This document shows, piece after piece, positions 6,874-14,041 of a stretch of DNA of 14,041 bases. Every line of letters starts with the position of its first letter. The first letter of the stretch is position 1. Source of the stretch: Clostridia bacterium (GTDB taxonomy: Bacteria; Bacillota; Clostridia; Christensenellales; UBA1242); contig JAFSXW010000041.1 of the NCBI GenBank assembly GCA_017443885.1, positions 1 to 14,041 of the forward strand, given 5' to 3'. The translations under genes were made by a program, and so were the position numbers. Under the pieces are notes generated by a model. That model did no database searches. It was not told the DNA's origin and was given only the letters and a program-made list of their open reading frames with translations.

Positions 6874-7848
6874 TTATTCTATGCTTAAAACACTGCCAGC
6901 GCAAACTAACGCTTCTTTTAGTGTTTTTACATCAAATATTTTATCACATTCTATTGCGTTTTTCAAGATATATGCAAAAATTTCACCATTCTTCTGCCCA
7001 ACAGCACCGCTTTTATTATTTTTTAAAAGTTCTATTGCCTTTGCTCCAAATTTTAATGCTAAAGTTCTATCTAATGCACTAGGGCTTCCACCACGCTGAA
7101 TATGCCCTATTTCTAATGCCCTTGCATCAACGCCCGCTTTTTTATTTAAAATTCGGGTTAGTTCAGTTGCTTTATATGTTTTTTCGTTGGTAATAATTAA
7201 GCAAGAATTTTTGCCCATTTCCTTGCATTTTTGCATTGCATCAACTATTTGTTTTTCTGCTATTTTTATTTCAGGAACTAAAATAATTTCTGCCCCCACA
7301 CTTGCACCAACAGTAAGAGCAATATCTCCACAAAAAGCACCCATTACTTCAATCACACAAGGGCGCTCATGGCTTTGCGCAGTATCTCTAATATTATTAA
7401 CCAAATTAGTTACAGTGTTCACAGCCGTGTCATATCCCAAAGAATAGTCTGTGTAATAAAGGTCGTTATCAATAGTTGCTGGAATGCAAGCAACCTTAAA
7501 ACCAGCATTTTCTAGCACTAAAGCGCCATTAAAAGAGCCATTGCCTCCTATTACCACAACCCCATCAATTTTATGCTTTTTTAAATTTAAAATTGCCTTT
7601 TTTTGCCCCGCTTCTGTTAAAAACTCATCACATCTAGAAGTGTAAAGCATTGTGCCACCAAGATGAACAATATTGCCAACGCTTTTAGTTGAAAGGTTCA
7701 CAAATTCGTTTTCAATTAGCCCTTTAAAGCCTCTTAAAACGCCTAAAACTTCTAAGTTTGCAGATAGTGCAAACCTAACAACACTTCTGATGCACGCATT
7801 CATTCCCGGAGCATCTCCACCGCTTGTAAACACTGCTATTCTTTTCAT
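6874..7848 (-). CDS. pfkA: 6-phosphofructokinase family protein with altered active site
   Basis: PfkA phosphorylates fructose 6-phosphate with ATP, the committed step of glycolysis. The 324 residues align without gaps to E. coli PfkA numbering over the active site. Kept: GGDAPGMN at 10-17 with Gly11, Arg21 and Arg25, Arg72, Gly104, TIDND at 125-129 with catalytic Asp127, Arg154, Arg162, Glu187, Glu222, Arg243, and HIQRGG with His249 and Arg252. Changed: GGDGS reads GGNGS (Asp103 to Asn), Gly124 is Ala, and the usual MGR reads MGA (Arg171 to Ala); the effector-site Arg54 is Thr. Gly104 points to ATP rather than pyrophosphate as donor. The ATG at 7848 has AAGGAG upstream and lies 12 bases after dnaE, the usual neighbour. 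Family membership is certain. Whether this is the main glycolytic enzyme or a specialised paralogue is open. Confidence 0.9.
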   Translation of the reverse strand: MKRIAVFTSGGDAPGMNACIRSVVRFALSANLEVLGVLRGFKGLIENEFVNLSTKSVGNIVHLGGTMLYTSRCDEFLTEAGQKKAILNLKKHKIDGVVVIGGNGSFNGALVLENAGFKVACIPATIDNDLYYTDYSLGYDTAVNTVTNLVNNIRDTAQSHERPCVIEVMGAFCGDIALTVGASVGAEIILVPEIKIAEKQIVDAMQKCKEMGKNSCLIITNEKTYKATELTRILNKKAGVDARALEIGHIQRGGSPSALDRTLALKFGAKAIELLKNNKSGAVGQKNGEIFAYILKNAIECDKIFDVKTLKEALVCAGSVLSIE

Positions 7849-7860
7849 TTTGTTTTCTCC

Positions 7861-10800
7861 TTATTTTGTAACCAGTTTCACATTTTCTTTGCCTAGTGCT
7901 GTTTCTAGTTCGCTAATGAGAGCCAAACTTGGCGTAACTGTTACATTATTATTATATAGTTTTTTATTCCATTGAATTCTAACAGGAACATCACCACTGT
8001 AACTTAGCATAATATTCATAATTTCTGCTTGAATTTGTGGATTTAAAATATCATATTGCAAATATAGTATTTGAGAGATTTCTTTTGGTTTTTCTTCTGT
8101 TTGTTTTAAAACTGGCACATCTTTCTTTTCATCTTGCCAAAAGCTTATTTTTTCGGCTAAAATAGAAGGCTTTTCACCAGTTCTAATGCTTATTTTCCCT
8201 TCTATTGAAACGAGGGCATCTTCTACCAGCCTATCTTTATATCTTTCATAGATTTTAGGGAACACCATAACTTCAATGGAGCCATAATTATCTTCTAGTT
8301 TTAGTGCTGCCATTGGTTTGTTTCCAGCTTTTGTATAAAGTTTTTTAAGCTCGCTAATCATCCCGCCACAAACAACAACTGTTCCATCTTCTAGCCCGCT
8401 ATCATTCATCACTTCGGTTTCTTCGCCATCTTCATTTACCGTTTCATCTTCTTCAGTGTCCACAATAAAACTAGAATTAAAGGTAAAGCTCTTCATTTTG
8501 TCGGTATAATCATCTAGTGGATGCCCAGAAATATATAATCCTAACACTTCTTTTTCTTTTTTTAGTTTAAAGTTTTTATCATATTCAACTAAATTAGGAT
8601 AAACTATTGTGCTATTATCATTGGTGTTTATAGTATCAAACATACTAAATTGCCCCATAAGCTTGGCTTTTTGGTCTTTAGTTGCACACTCAACTGCTTT
8701 TTCATAAACACTAGCAAGAGCACTTCTAGTTTTTCCAAAGCAATCAAATGCTCCACTAAATATGAAGCCTTCGATAACCCTTTTGTTTATTCCAAGAGAG
8801 ATTGTTCTATTTAAAAAGTCCATTAAATCTTTAAACTTTCCATTTTTTTCTCTCTCTTCAATAATCGCTTTGCAAACGCCTTCTCCAGCACCTTTCATAG
8901 CACTAAGACCAAATCTAATTCTTCCGTTATGACACTCAAAATATGCCCCACTTTCATTTACATCTGGTGGATCAATAGGAATTTTTTCTTCTTTGCAATG
9001 CGTAACATAATTTATTATTTCTGTGATGTTGGTTATTCTGTTATTTAAAACTGATGTTAAAAATTCAGGTTCATAATAACATTTAAGATAAGCTGTTTGA
9101 TATGCCACATAAGCATAAGCAGCCGAGTGGGATTTATTGAAGGCATATTTAGCAAAGTTTGCCATTTCCTTCCAAATTTGCCTAGCAACCGGCTCTGGAA
9201 TGCCTCGTTTTAAGCATCCTTCAATAGGTGGGCTAACTTTTCCATGATCCACAATTTCGCCACGACCATGAATAAACACCTCTTCTTCGGCTTCCATTGC
9301 CGCCACCTTCTTTTTACCCATCATTCTGCGCACATTATCTGCCTGGCCAAGTGTGTAGCCTGCCATATCTTGCACAATACGCATAACTTGCTCTTGGTAA
9401 ACAATGCAACCATATGTTACATCTTCAATATGTTCTAGAATAGGATGAGCATAAGTTACATCTTCTGGGTGGTGTTTATTATGAACATATCTAGGAATAA
9501 TATCCATAGGGCCTGGCCTAAACAAACTAATTCCCGCAATAATATCTTCTAGGCAAGTTGGTTGAAGTTCCTTCATAAACTTTTGAAAGCCACCACTTTC
9601 AAGCTGGAACACTGCTTTTGTGTTGCCAGAAGAAATTAGTTTAAACACATTAGGATCGTTATATTCCATAGTGTCAAAATCTATTTTTGTTCCATGCAAT
9701 TTTTCAACACGCTCTATTGTTTGCGAAATATCGGTTAAGTTCCTTAGCCCCAAGAAGTCCATTTTCATATGGCCAAGGCGTTCCATATCAACACCAGTAA
9801 ACTGCGTGGTTATATCATCTCCATTTCTGCTTAATGGAATCATATCGCCAAGTTTATGTGGACTAATTATTACGCCACACGCATGAATACCTGTTTGTCT
9901 TGGTGCATCTTCAAGTTTTAAAGCAATATCAACAAGCCTTTTAACTTGTGGATCTGCATACATTTTCACTAGTTCTGGCACAGCATAATCCACACCAAAA
10001 TCTTTATCGCCTTCTTTTGCATGATAAAGCCCAAACACTTTCTTTATTATTTGTGGCCTTGTTACAGTGTTTGGCATAAGTTTTGTTATTTTATCGCCTT
10101 CACTATATGGCATACCTAAAACTCTGGCAACATCTTTTATGGCGTTTTTTGCTGCCATTGTTCCAAATGTAACAATTCTTGCAACATGATCTTCGCCATA
10201 TTTTCTTTTAACATAAGATATAACTTCTTCACGGCGTTCATCTGCAAAGTCTATATCAAAATCGGGTGCCGAAACACGCTCGTTATGCAAAAAGCGTTCA
10301 AACAATAAGTCATATTTCATTGGGTTAACACTGGTTATACCAATAGCATATGCCACAACACTTCCCGCCCCCGAACCACGACCTGGCCCAACAGGAATAC
10401 CCATTTCCCTTGCAGCATTAATATAATCTCTAACTGTTAAAAAGTAGTTAACAAAACCCTTCCCAACAATCATATTTTTTTCACGCTCAACCCTTTCTCT
10501 TAATTCTGGAGAAACAGTGCCATAGCGCTTTATTAAACCATTTTCTAAAAGTTCATTAAAATAATCCATATTATCTTTGCCATCAGGTGCATGATAATCT
10601 GGGAACATATATCTATTTTTATCTAGATCTTCAAATTCAACATTGCATTTTTCTGCTATTTCTAATGTGTTTTTAATAGCCTCTTCATCTTCGGGAAGCG
10701 CTTTAAGCATTTCTTCATAACTTTTAAGATAAAACTCATCATTAGGGAATTTCATACGGTTTGGGTCATCAATAGTTTTACCCATTTGAACACACATTAA

Positions 10801-11454
10801 AACATCTTGCGCTTCTGCATCTTCTCTGTAAATATAGTGAACATCATTTGTTGCCACCATTTTAATATTATGCTTTTTTGCAAAACTTCTAAGAACAGGA
10901 TTTATTGTTTGTTCGTCTGCAAGACCATGATTTTGAATTTCAATATAAAAATCTTCGCCAAACACTTCTTTAAACCATAAAACTTGCTTTTCTGCCCCCT
11001 CTAAATCTCCATTTAAAATAAGCTGAGGAACAGTTCCTGCAAGGCAAGCTGTGGTGCAAATTAGCCCCTCACTATGCTCTTTTAGTGTTTTATAATCAAT
11101 TCTGGCTTTTCCATAATAATAACCTTTATCAAAGCCAATTGTATTTAATTTCGATAAGTTAGTAAAACCTTCTTGGTTTTTTGCAAGAAGAATTAAATGC
11201 TCTAATTTTTGCCTACCTTGCTTCACATATAAATCATCTGCAACATAAAATTCACAGCCAAGAATTGGCTTTATTCCAACTTTGTGGCACTCATCATAAA
11301 AAGGAATTGTGCCATACATATTTCCATGGTCGGTCATTGCAACGGCTGTCATGCCCATTTCTTTGCAAGTTTTGCAAAGTTTACCAATTCTTGCAAAACC
11401 ATCAAGCAAGCTATATTCTGTGTGAACATGAAGATGCACAAATTCGTTACTCAT
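7861..11454 (-). CDS. dnaE: DNA polymerase III alpha subunit, DnaE1 type
   Basis: This is a replicative DNA polymerase of the C family. The 1197 residues hold, in order: an N-terminal PHP domain with all expected metal ligands (His9, His11, Asp18, Asp42, His43, Glu68, His86, Cys137, His176, Asp204, His206); a palm with PGRGSGAGS at 357-365 and catalytic Asp400 and Asp402 in PDFDIDF plus Asp566 in MKMDFLGL; fingers with FRPGPM at 645-650 and FNKSHSAAYAYVAYQTAYLK at 772-791; a helix-hairpin-helix region; and an OB fold at about 1024-1105. A run rich in Asp and Glu (about 999-1019) links the core to the OB fold. There is no DnaQ-type exonuclease domain, so it is not PolC. It overlaps whiA by 8 bases and has GGAG just upstream. 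In Bacillota with PolC, DnaE does primer hand-off; whether PolC exists here cannot be seen. Confidence 0.97.
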   Translation of the reverse strand: MSNEFVHLHVHTEYSLLDGFARIGKLCKTCKEMGMTAVAMTDHGNMYGTIPFYDECHKVGIKPILGCEFYVADDLYVKQGRQKLEHLILLAKNQEGFTNLSKLNTIGFDKGYYYGKARIDYKTLKEHSEGLICTTACLAGTVPQLILNGDLEGAEKQVLWFKEVFGEDFYIEIQNHGLADEQTINPVLRSFAKKHNIKMVATNDVHYIYREDAEAQDVLMCVQMGKTIDDPNRMKFPNDEFYLKSYEEMLKALPEDEEAIKNTLEIAEKCNVEFEDLDKNRYMFPDYHAPDGKDNMDYFNELLENGLIKRYGTVSPELRERVEREKNMIVGKGFVNYFLTVRDYINAAREMGIPVGPGRGSGAGSVVAYAIGITSVNPMKYDLLFERFLHNERVSAPDFDIDFADERREEVISYVKRKYGEDHVARIVTFGTMAAKNAIKDVARVLGMPYSEGDKITKLMPNTVTRPQIIKKVFGLYHAKEGDKDFGVDYAVPELVKMYADPQVKRLVDIALKLEDAPRQTGIHACGVIISPHKLGDMIPLSRNGDDITTQFTGVDMERLGHMKMDFLGLRNLTDISQTIERVEKLHGTKIDFDTMEYNDPNVFKLISSGNTKAVFQLESGGFQKFMKELQPTCLEDIIAGISLFRPGPMDIIPRYVHNKHHPEDVTYAHPILEHIEDVTYGCIVYQEQVMRIVQDMAGYTLGQADNVRRMMGKKKVAAMEAEEEVFIHGRGEIVDHGKVSPPIEGCLKRGIPEPVARQIWKEMANFAKYAFNKSHSAAYAYVAYQTAYLKCYYEPEFLTSVLNNRITNITEIINYVTHCKEEKIPIDPPDVNESGAYFECHNGRIRFGLSAMKGAGEGVCKAIIEEREKNGKFKDLMDFLNRTISLGINKRVIEGFIFSGAFDCFGKTRSALASVYEKAVECATKDQKAKLMGQFSMFDTINTNDNSTIVYPNLVEYDKNFKLKKEKEVLGLYISGHPLDDYTDKMKSFTFNSSFIVDTEEDETVNEDGEETEVMNDSGLEDGTVVVCGGMISELKKLYTKAGNKPMAALKLEDNYGSIEVMVFPKIYERYKDRLVEDALVSIEGKISIRTGEKPSILAEKISFWQDEKKDVPVLKQTEEKPKEISQILYLQYDILNPQIQAEIMNIMLSYSGDVPVRIQWNKKLYNNNVTVTPSLALISELETALGKENVKLVTK

Positions 11455-12409
11455 TTTCTTCTCCTAATGTTTTTGATAATTTTATCAGTTTGTTTAGTCT
11501 GTCGCTAAGGCCTGCGCGTGTGATTCTGCCTTCCAGTTTTTCTACTAATTCACTTAAGCTTGCTTCTGGATTATTTAGGCGCAAAACGGCAATTTCTTTT
11601 AAACTATCGCTTAAACTTTCAAGCCCCACCGTTTCACTTATTATGTTTATTGCCCTCACTTGCTTCGCACTTGCATTCATCACTTTATCTAAATTTGCGC
11701 TTAGGCAATTGCTCTGCCTGTTTATATTATTCCTAACCTGCCTTGTTATTTTACTATTTTCTAAATTAAGCATATTTTTTGTTGCACCCAAAAGAGTTAA
11801 AGCCATAGAAATAGAATCACTTTCTTTAATATACACAATCACTGATTCTCCACGCTCAACACGCCTTGTGATAATATTAAATTCTGCAAGAAGTTCACTA
11901 ATAGTTTCTGCCTTTTCTAAACTACTTGCCACCCACTCCATATGGTAGCCCTTTGTTTGCCCATTGTCTTCTGGAACGCTTATTGTGCCTGCCCCACAAA
12001 ATGCACCTGCAAGATATGCCTTTTTACAATCTTCATCATAACAAATATTTTTGCTAATAGAAGTTGCAACTTCAATTTCGCCATCTTTGTTTTTTCTAAT
12101 TATTTCAAGTTCGCTTAAAACCCTATATCCTTCATCGGCGCTTATAATTAGTTCACTTTTAGTTTTAAGGTGCTTTTTAGACTCATTAATTTTTATATCG
12201 TTTTCATTAATTTGAAAGCAGATAATTAATTGCTCTTTAACCTTTTGCAAAAACTTTATGCTTTCGCTAGTTATAATAAAAGAAATTTTATGCCTAGAAA
12301 CAACCAAGCTTCCAGCTGAAAAAATTTCGCCACAGAGCATGCAAAAAACAGCGTCTGTGTTGCGCCTAACATTTAAAATTTCTTCTTTTGCTAGCATTGA
12401 AAATGACAT
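11447..12409 (-). CDS. whiA: WhiA, DNA-binding regulator of division and sporulation
   Basis: WhiA is a DNA-binding protein of Gram-positive bacteria that links division or sporulation to other signals. The 320 residues show the normal N-terminus (MSFS..AKEEI), an N-terminal homing-endonuclease-like fold with AYLAGAFCGAGTISVP at 131-146 in place of the LAGLIDADG-type motif, and a C-terminal helix-turn-helix region (about 235-312) ending in ITRAGLSDRLNKL. The catalytic acids of true homing endonucleases are not evident, as usual for WhiA. The start fits the family N-terminus, but the nearest purine-rich ribosome site (AAAGGAAG) lies about 16 bases upstream, further than normal, so translation may depend on coupling to the PHP gene ending 2 bases before. 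In most Bacillota it follows rapZ and yvcK; here both are missing. The stop overlaps dnaE. Confidence 0.95.
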   Translation of the reverse strand: MSFSMLAKEEILNVRRNTDAVFCMLCGEIFSAGSLVVSRHKISFIITSESIKFLQKVKEQLIICFQINENDIKINESKKHLKTKSELIISADEGYRVLSELEIIRKNKDGEIEVATSISKNICYDEDCKKAYLAGAFCGAGTISVPEDNGQTKGYHMEWVASSLEKAETISELLAEFNIITRRVERGESVIVYIKESDSISMALTLLGATKNMLNLENSKITRQVRNNINRQSNCLSANLDKVMNASAKQVRAINIISETVGLESLSDSLKEIAVLRLNNPEASLSELVEKLEGRITRAGLSDRLNKLIKLSKTLGEENE

Positions 12410-12411
12410 AT

Positions 12412-13167
12412 TTATTTATTTTTTTCTTCCTTTCTAAATTTTTTAGGCAAATAAGTGCCATCTAAATTCACAACTCTATCTTCCAGCCCATATTTTCTTG
12501 CCATTGCTAATGCATGGTCAACACATGCAATTCGGCTTTTCTTATGAGCATCACTGCTTATTATAAACTTAACATCTGTTTTAAGCATTTCCAAAATATC
12601 TTCATCTGTAAATCTGAAATGGCGAGTGTTTAATTCTATTAAAGTATCCGTTTTTGCGCAAGCCTCAGCAAGCCTTTTGCAATCAACTTTTATATATTCA
12701 CAAGGGTGTGTGATGATATCCACATCATATTTATACACCATATTCACATACGCCTTTGTGTATCTCTCTTTTTGCTTTTTATCATTTAAAAGAGGCTTTC
12801 TTAAGCTGTTAAGAGTTCCTCGATGATATCCAACTAACAATATATCTAATTTATCTATTTCTTCTTTTTTAAGGTCTATACTGCCATCTGCCGACATTAA
12901 ATTTGCTTCAATACCTAAATAAACCTTTTTAAGCGAAGAATCAGCATCATTTTCGGCAAGTTTTTTATTTATCTCGTCTATTTCCTTTCGTGCTTTATCA
13001 ATATTCTTTCGTTTTATTCCAAACAAAACATGCTTTGGGCCATGATCAGTTATTGCTAAATTTGTTAGGCCTTTTGTCTTTGCACTATCCACCATTTCTG
13101 CTATTGTGTTTTTCCCGTGGTGGCAAGACGAATATGTGCTATGTGTGTGATAATCTCCATAAATCAT
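12412..13167 (-). CDS. Stand-alone PHP-domain phosphoesterase
   Basis: This is a predicted metal-dependent phosphoesterase of the PHP superfamily, cytoplasmic, 251 residues and essentially a single domain. The metal ligands are in place: His7 and His9 in DYHTHSTYS, His17, Asp41 and His42 in AITDHGPKH, Glu87 in GIEAN, His115 in GYHRG, His154 in ITHP, and Asp206 and His208 in SSDAHK. The layout resembles YcdX and histidinol-phosphatase-type proteins; no his gene is near, so a histidine-pathway role is not supported. The physiological substrate is unknown to me. Its ATG overlaps the murB stop as ATGA, with AGGAG 11 bases upstream, implying coupled translation. Related PHP proteins occur beside murB in other Bacillota, which suggests a housekeeping link but does not define one. 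Confidence 0.88.
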   Translation of the reverse strand: MIYGDYHTHSTYSSCHHGKNTIAEMVDSAKTKGLTNLAITDHGPKHVLFGIKRKNIDKARKEIDEINKKLAENDADSSLKKVYLGIEANLMSADGSIDLKKEEIDKLDILLVGYHRGTLNSLRKPLLNDKKQKERYTKAYVNMVYKYDVDIITHPCEYIKVDCKRLAEACAKTDTLIELNTRHFRFTDEDILEMLKTDVKFIISSDAHKKSRIACVDHALAMARKYGLEDRVVNLDGTYLPKKFRKEEKNK

Positions 13168-14041
13168 TTGTTGTTTTCTCCTATTATTACAACTTCTGTT
13201 TCAAGTTCTATTTTATATTTATTATAAACTTCATTTTTAATAAAGTTTATAAGGTTAAAAACATCTTCTCCGGTGGCATTTTTATTATTCACAATAAAGT
13301 TTGCGTGCTTGTTGCTCACCTCTGCTCCGCCAATTGAATAACCTTTTAAATTAAGGCTGTCTATTAAAAAACCTGCTGGGCATTCAGTTGGATTTTTAAA
13401 GATGCTTCCGCACGAATATCCACTTGGCTGTGCGCTTCTACGCTTTGATAAAAATGTTTGCAAAATAATATTACTTTCTTGCTTGCTTTTTGGGTTTAAT
13501 TTAAAAACCACTCCTAACACCAGATAGTTATTTGTTTTAAAAATTGAGCTTCTATATAAAAATTTACAATCTTCACTTTTAAGCCAAACAACTTTTCCAT
13601 CTTTTAAAACCTTAACTTTTTCAATAAAGCCACCAACACAAAGCCCAAATGCACCAGCATTCATGGCAACTATTCCGCCAACGCTTGCAGGAATGCCAGC
13701 TAAAAACTCCAAGCCAGATAAGCTATGCTCTTGCATTTGTTTTAAAAGTTGCCCAACCAATATGCTACTTGTTGCATAAAGCCTTTGCTTTGAAACTTTT
13801 ATTTTTGGCAAAAGTTTTAATAAACAAATAACAACGCCATTAAAAGTTTTGTTTTTAAAAAGCAAATTGCTTCCTGCGCCTAAAATAACATAGGGGCCAT
13901 TTTCAGTTTTAATAGTATTAAGAAGCCTATTGAGTTCTAAAACAGTTTTAGGAAAAATAATTGCAGAGCAAATGCACGAAACTTTCATTGTTGTGTAGTT
14001 TTTAATATCTGCTTGTTCTAAAATTTCTAATCTTCTAAAAC
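13164..14041 (-). CDS. murB: UDP-N-acetylenolpyruvoylglucosamine reductase, 5' end cut by the window
   Basis: MurB reduces UDP-GlcNAc-enolpyruvate to UDP-MurNAc with NADPH and FAD, an early cytoplasmic step of peptidoglycan synthesis. The first Met in the window is at 13988, but the frame stays open to the edge and reads LEILEQADIKNYTTMKV, which matches the family's N-terminal 'L..YTT.K(I/V)' element. The ATG at 13988 is therefore internal and the true start lies outside. Counting from that Met: FAD-binding VILGAGSNLLF at 34-44, SGLEFLAGIPASVGGIVAMNAGAFG at 91-115 (key part GIPASVGG), YRSS at 145-148, catalytic Ser185 in GSIFKNP, LKGYSIGGAEVSNKHANFIVN near 204-224, and Glu265 in LETEV near the end. 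The class is the Bacillus-like form. After YTTMKV the usual GG of GGPA is SC, a minor oddity. It overlaps the PHP gene. Confidence 0.96.
   Translation of the reverse strand, partial: FRRLEILEQADIKNYTTMKVSCICSAIIFPKTVLELNRLLNTIKTENGPYVILGAGSNLLFKNKTFNGVVICLLKLLPKIKVSKQRLYATSSILVGQLLKQMQEHSLSGLEFLAGIPASVGGIVAMNAGAFGLCVGGFIEKVKVLKDGKVVWLKSEDCKFLYRSSIFKTNNYLVLGVVFKLNPKSKQESNIILQTFLSKRRSAQPSGYSCGSIFKNPTECPAGFLIDSLNLKGYSIGGAEVSNKHANFIVNNKNATGEDVFNLINFIKNEVYNKYKIELETEVVIIGENNK

Noticed and set aside
6608..7099. A 163-codon plus-strand open frame opposite pfkA and the kinase
   Set aside because: Both opposite-strand genes show clear family motifs; this frame has low-complexity hydrophobic composition and no recognisable domain.
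11181..11948. A 255-codon open frame on the plus strand opposite dnaE and whiA
   Set aside because: It spans the junction of two certain minus-strand genes, has no ribosome site of note, and its Cys-, His- and Ser-rich composition is typical of an antisense shadow.
11447..12409. Homing endonuclease (LAGLIDADG)
   Set aside because: The N-terminal fold and motif belong to WhiA, which has the C-terminal helix-turn-helix and sits in its usual place before dnaE.

Overview
The window is a compact, AT-rich stretch (roughly one third G+C by eye) of bacterial chromosome holding ordinary core genes. WhiA, a DnaE1-type polymerase, a MurB of the Bacillus-like class, strong AGGAG ribosome sites and short or overlapping gene junctions all point to a Gram-positive, low-GC Bacillota, most likely a Clostridia-like and perhaps uncultured gut lineage. 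The presence of MurB argues against a wall-less Mollicute. The standard genetic code fits every gene. I see no mobile element, CRISPR array, rRNA or tRNA, and no gap over 300 bases.

Layout. (1) Positions 20-2858, minus strand: a 66-residue two-helix membrane protein of unknown function followed 16 bases later by valS (valyl-tRNA synthetase), with a good promoter at about 2880-2907. (2) Positions 3010-5574, plus strand: a three-gene ABC importer (lipoprotein binding protein of the NMT1/SsuA type, ATPase, permease) ending at a strong hairpin terminator. (3) Positions 5704-14041, minus strand: a tightly packed run read right to left as murB (cut by the window edge), a stand-alone PHP-domain protein, whiA, dnaE, a PfkA-family kinase and a NahK-like sugar kinase, ending in its own terminator. 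The importer operon and this long operon converge on about 130 bases that carry two back-to-back terminators.

How the genes fit together. The long operon is a version of a conserved Bacillota cluster that links cell-wall precursor synthesis (murB), cell division and sporulation control (whiA), replication (dnaE) and glycolysis (pfkA). The rapZ and yvcK genes that often precede whiA are absent here, and a NahK-like kinase stands where pyk often follows pfkA. The importer probably takes up a small organic compound such as a sulfonate, a thiamine-type precursor or a flavin, but its substrate cannot be read from the sequence.

The most interesting points are the altered active site of the PfkA homologue (D103 to N, G124 to A and R171 to A in E. 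coli numbering, with the rest of the site kept), its pairing with the NahK-like kinase, and a DnaE whose PHP domain keeps the full metal-ligand set expected for built-in proofreading. I found no convincing previously undescribed multi-gene system.
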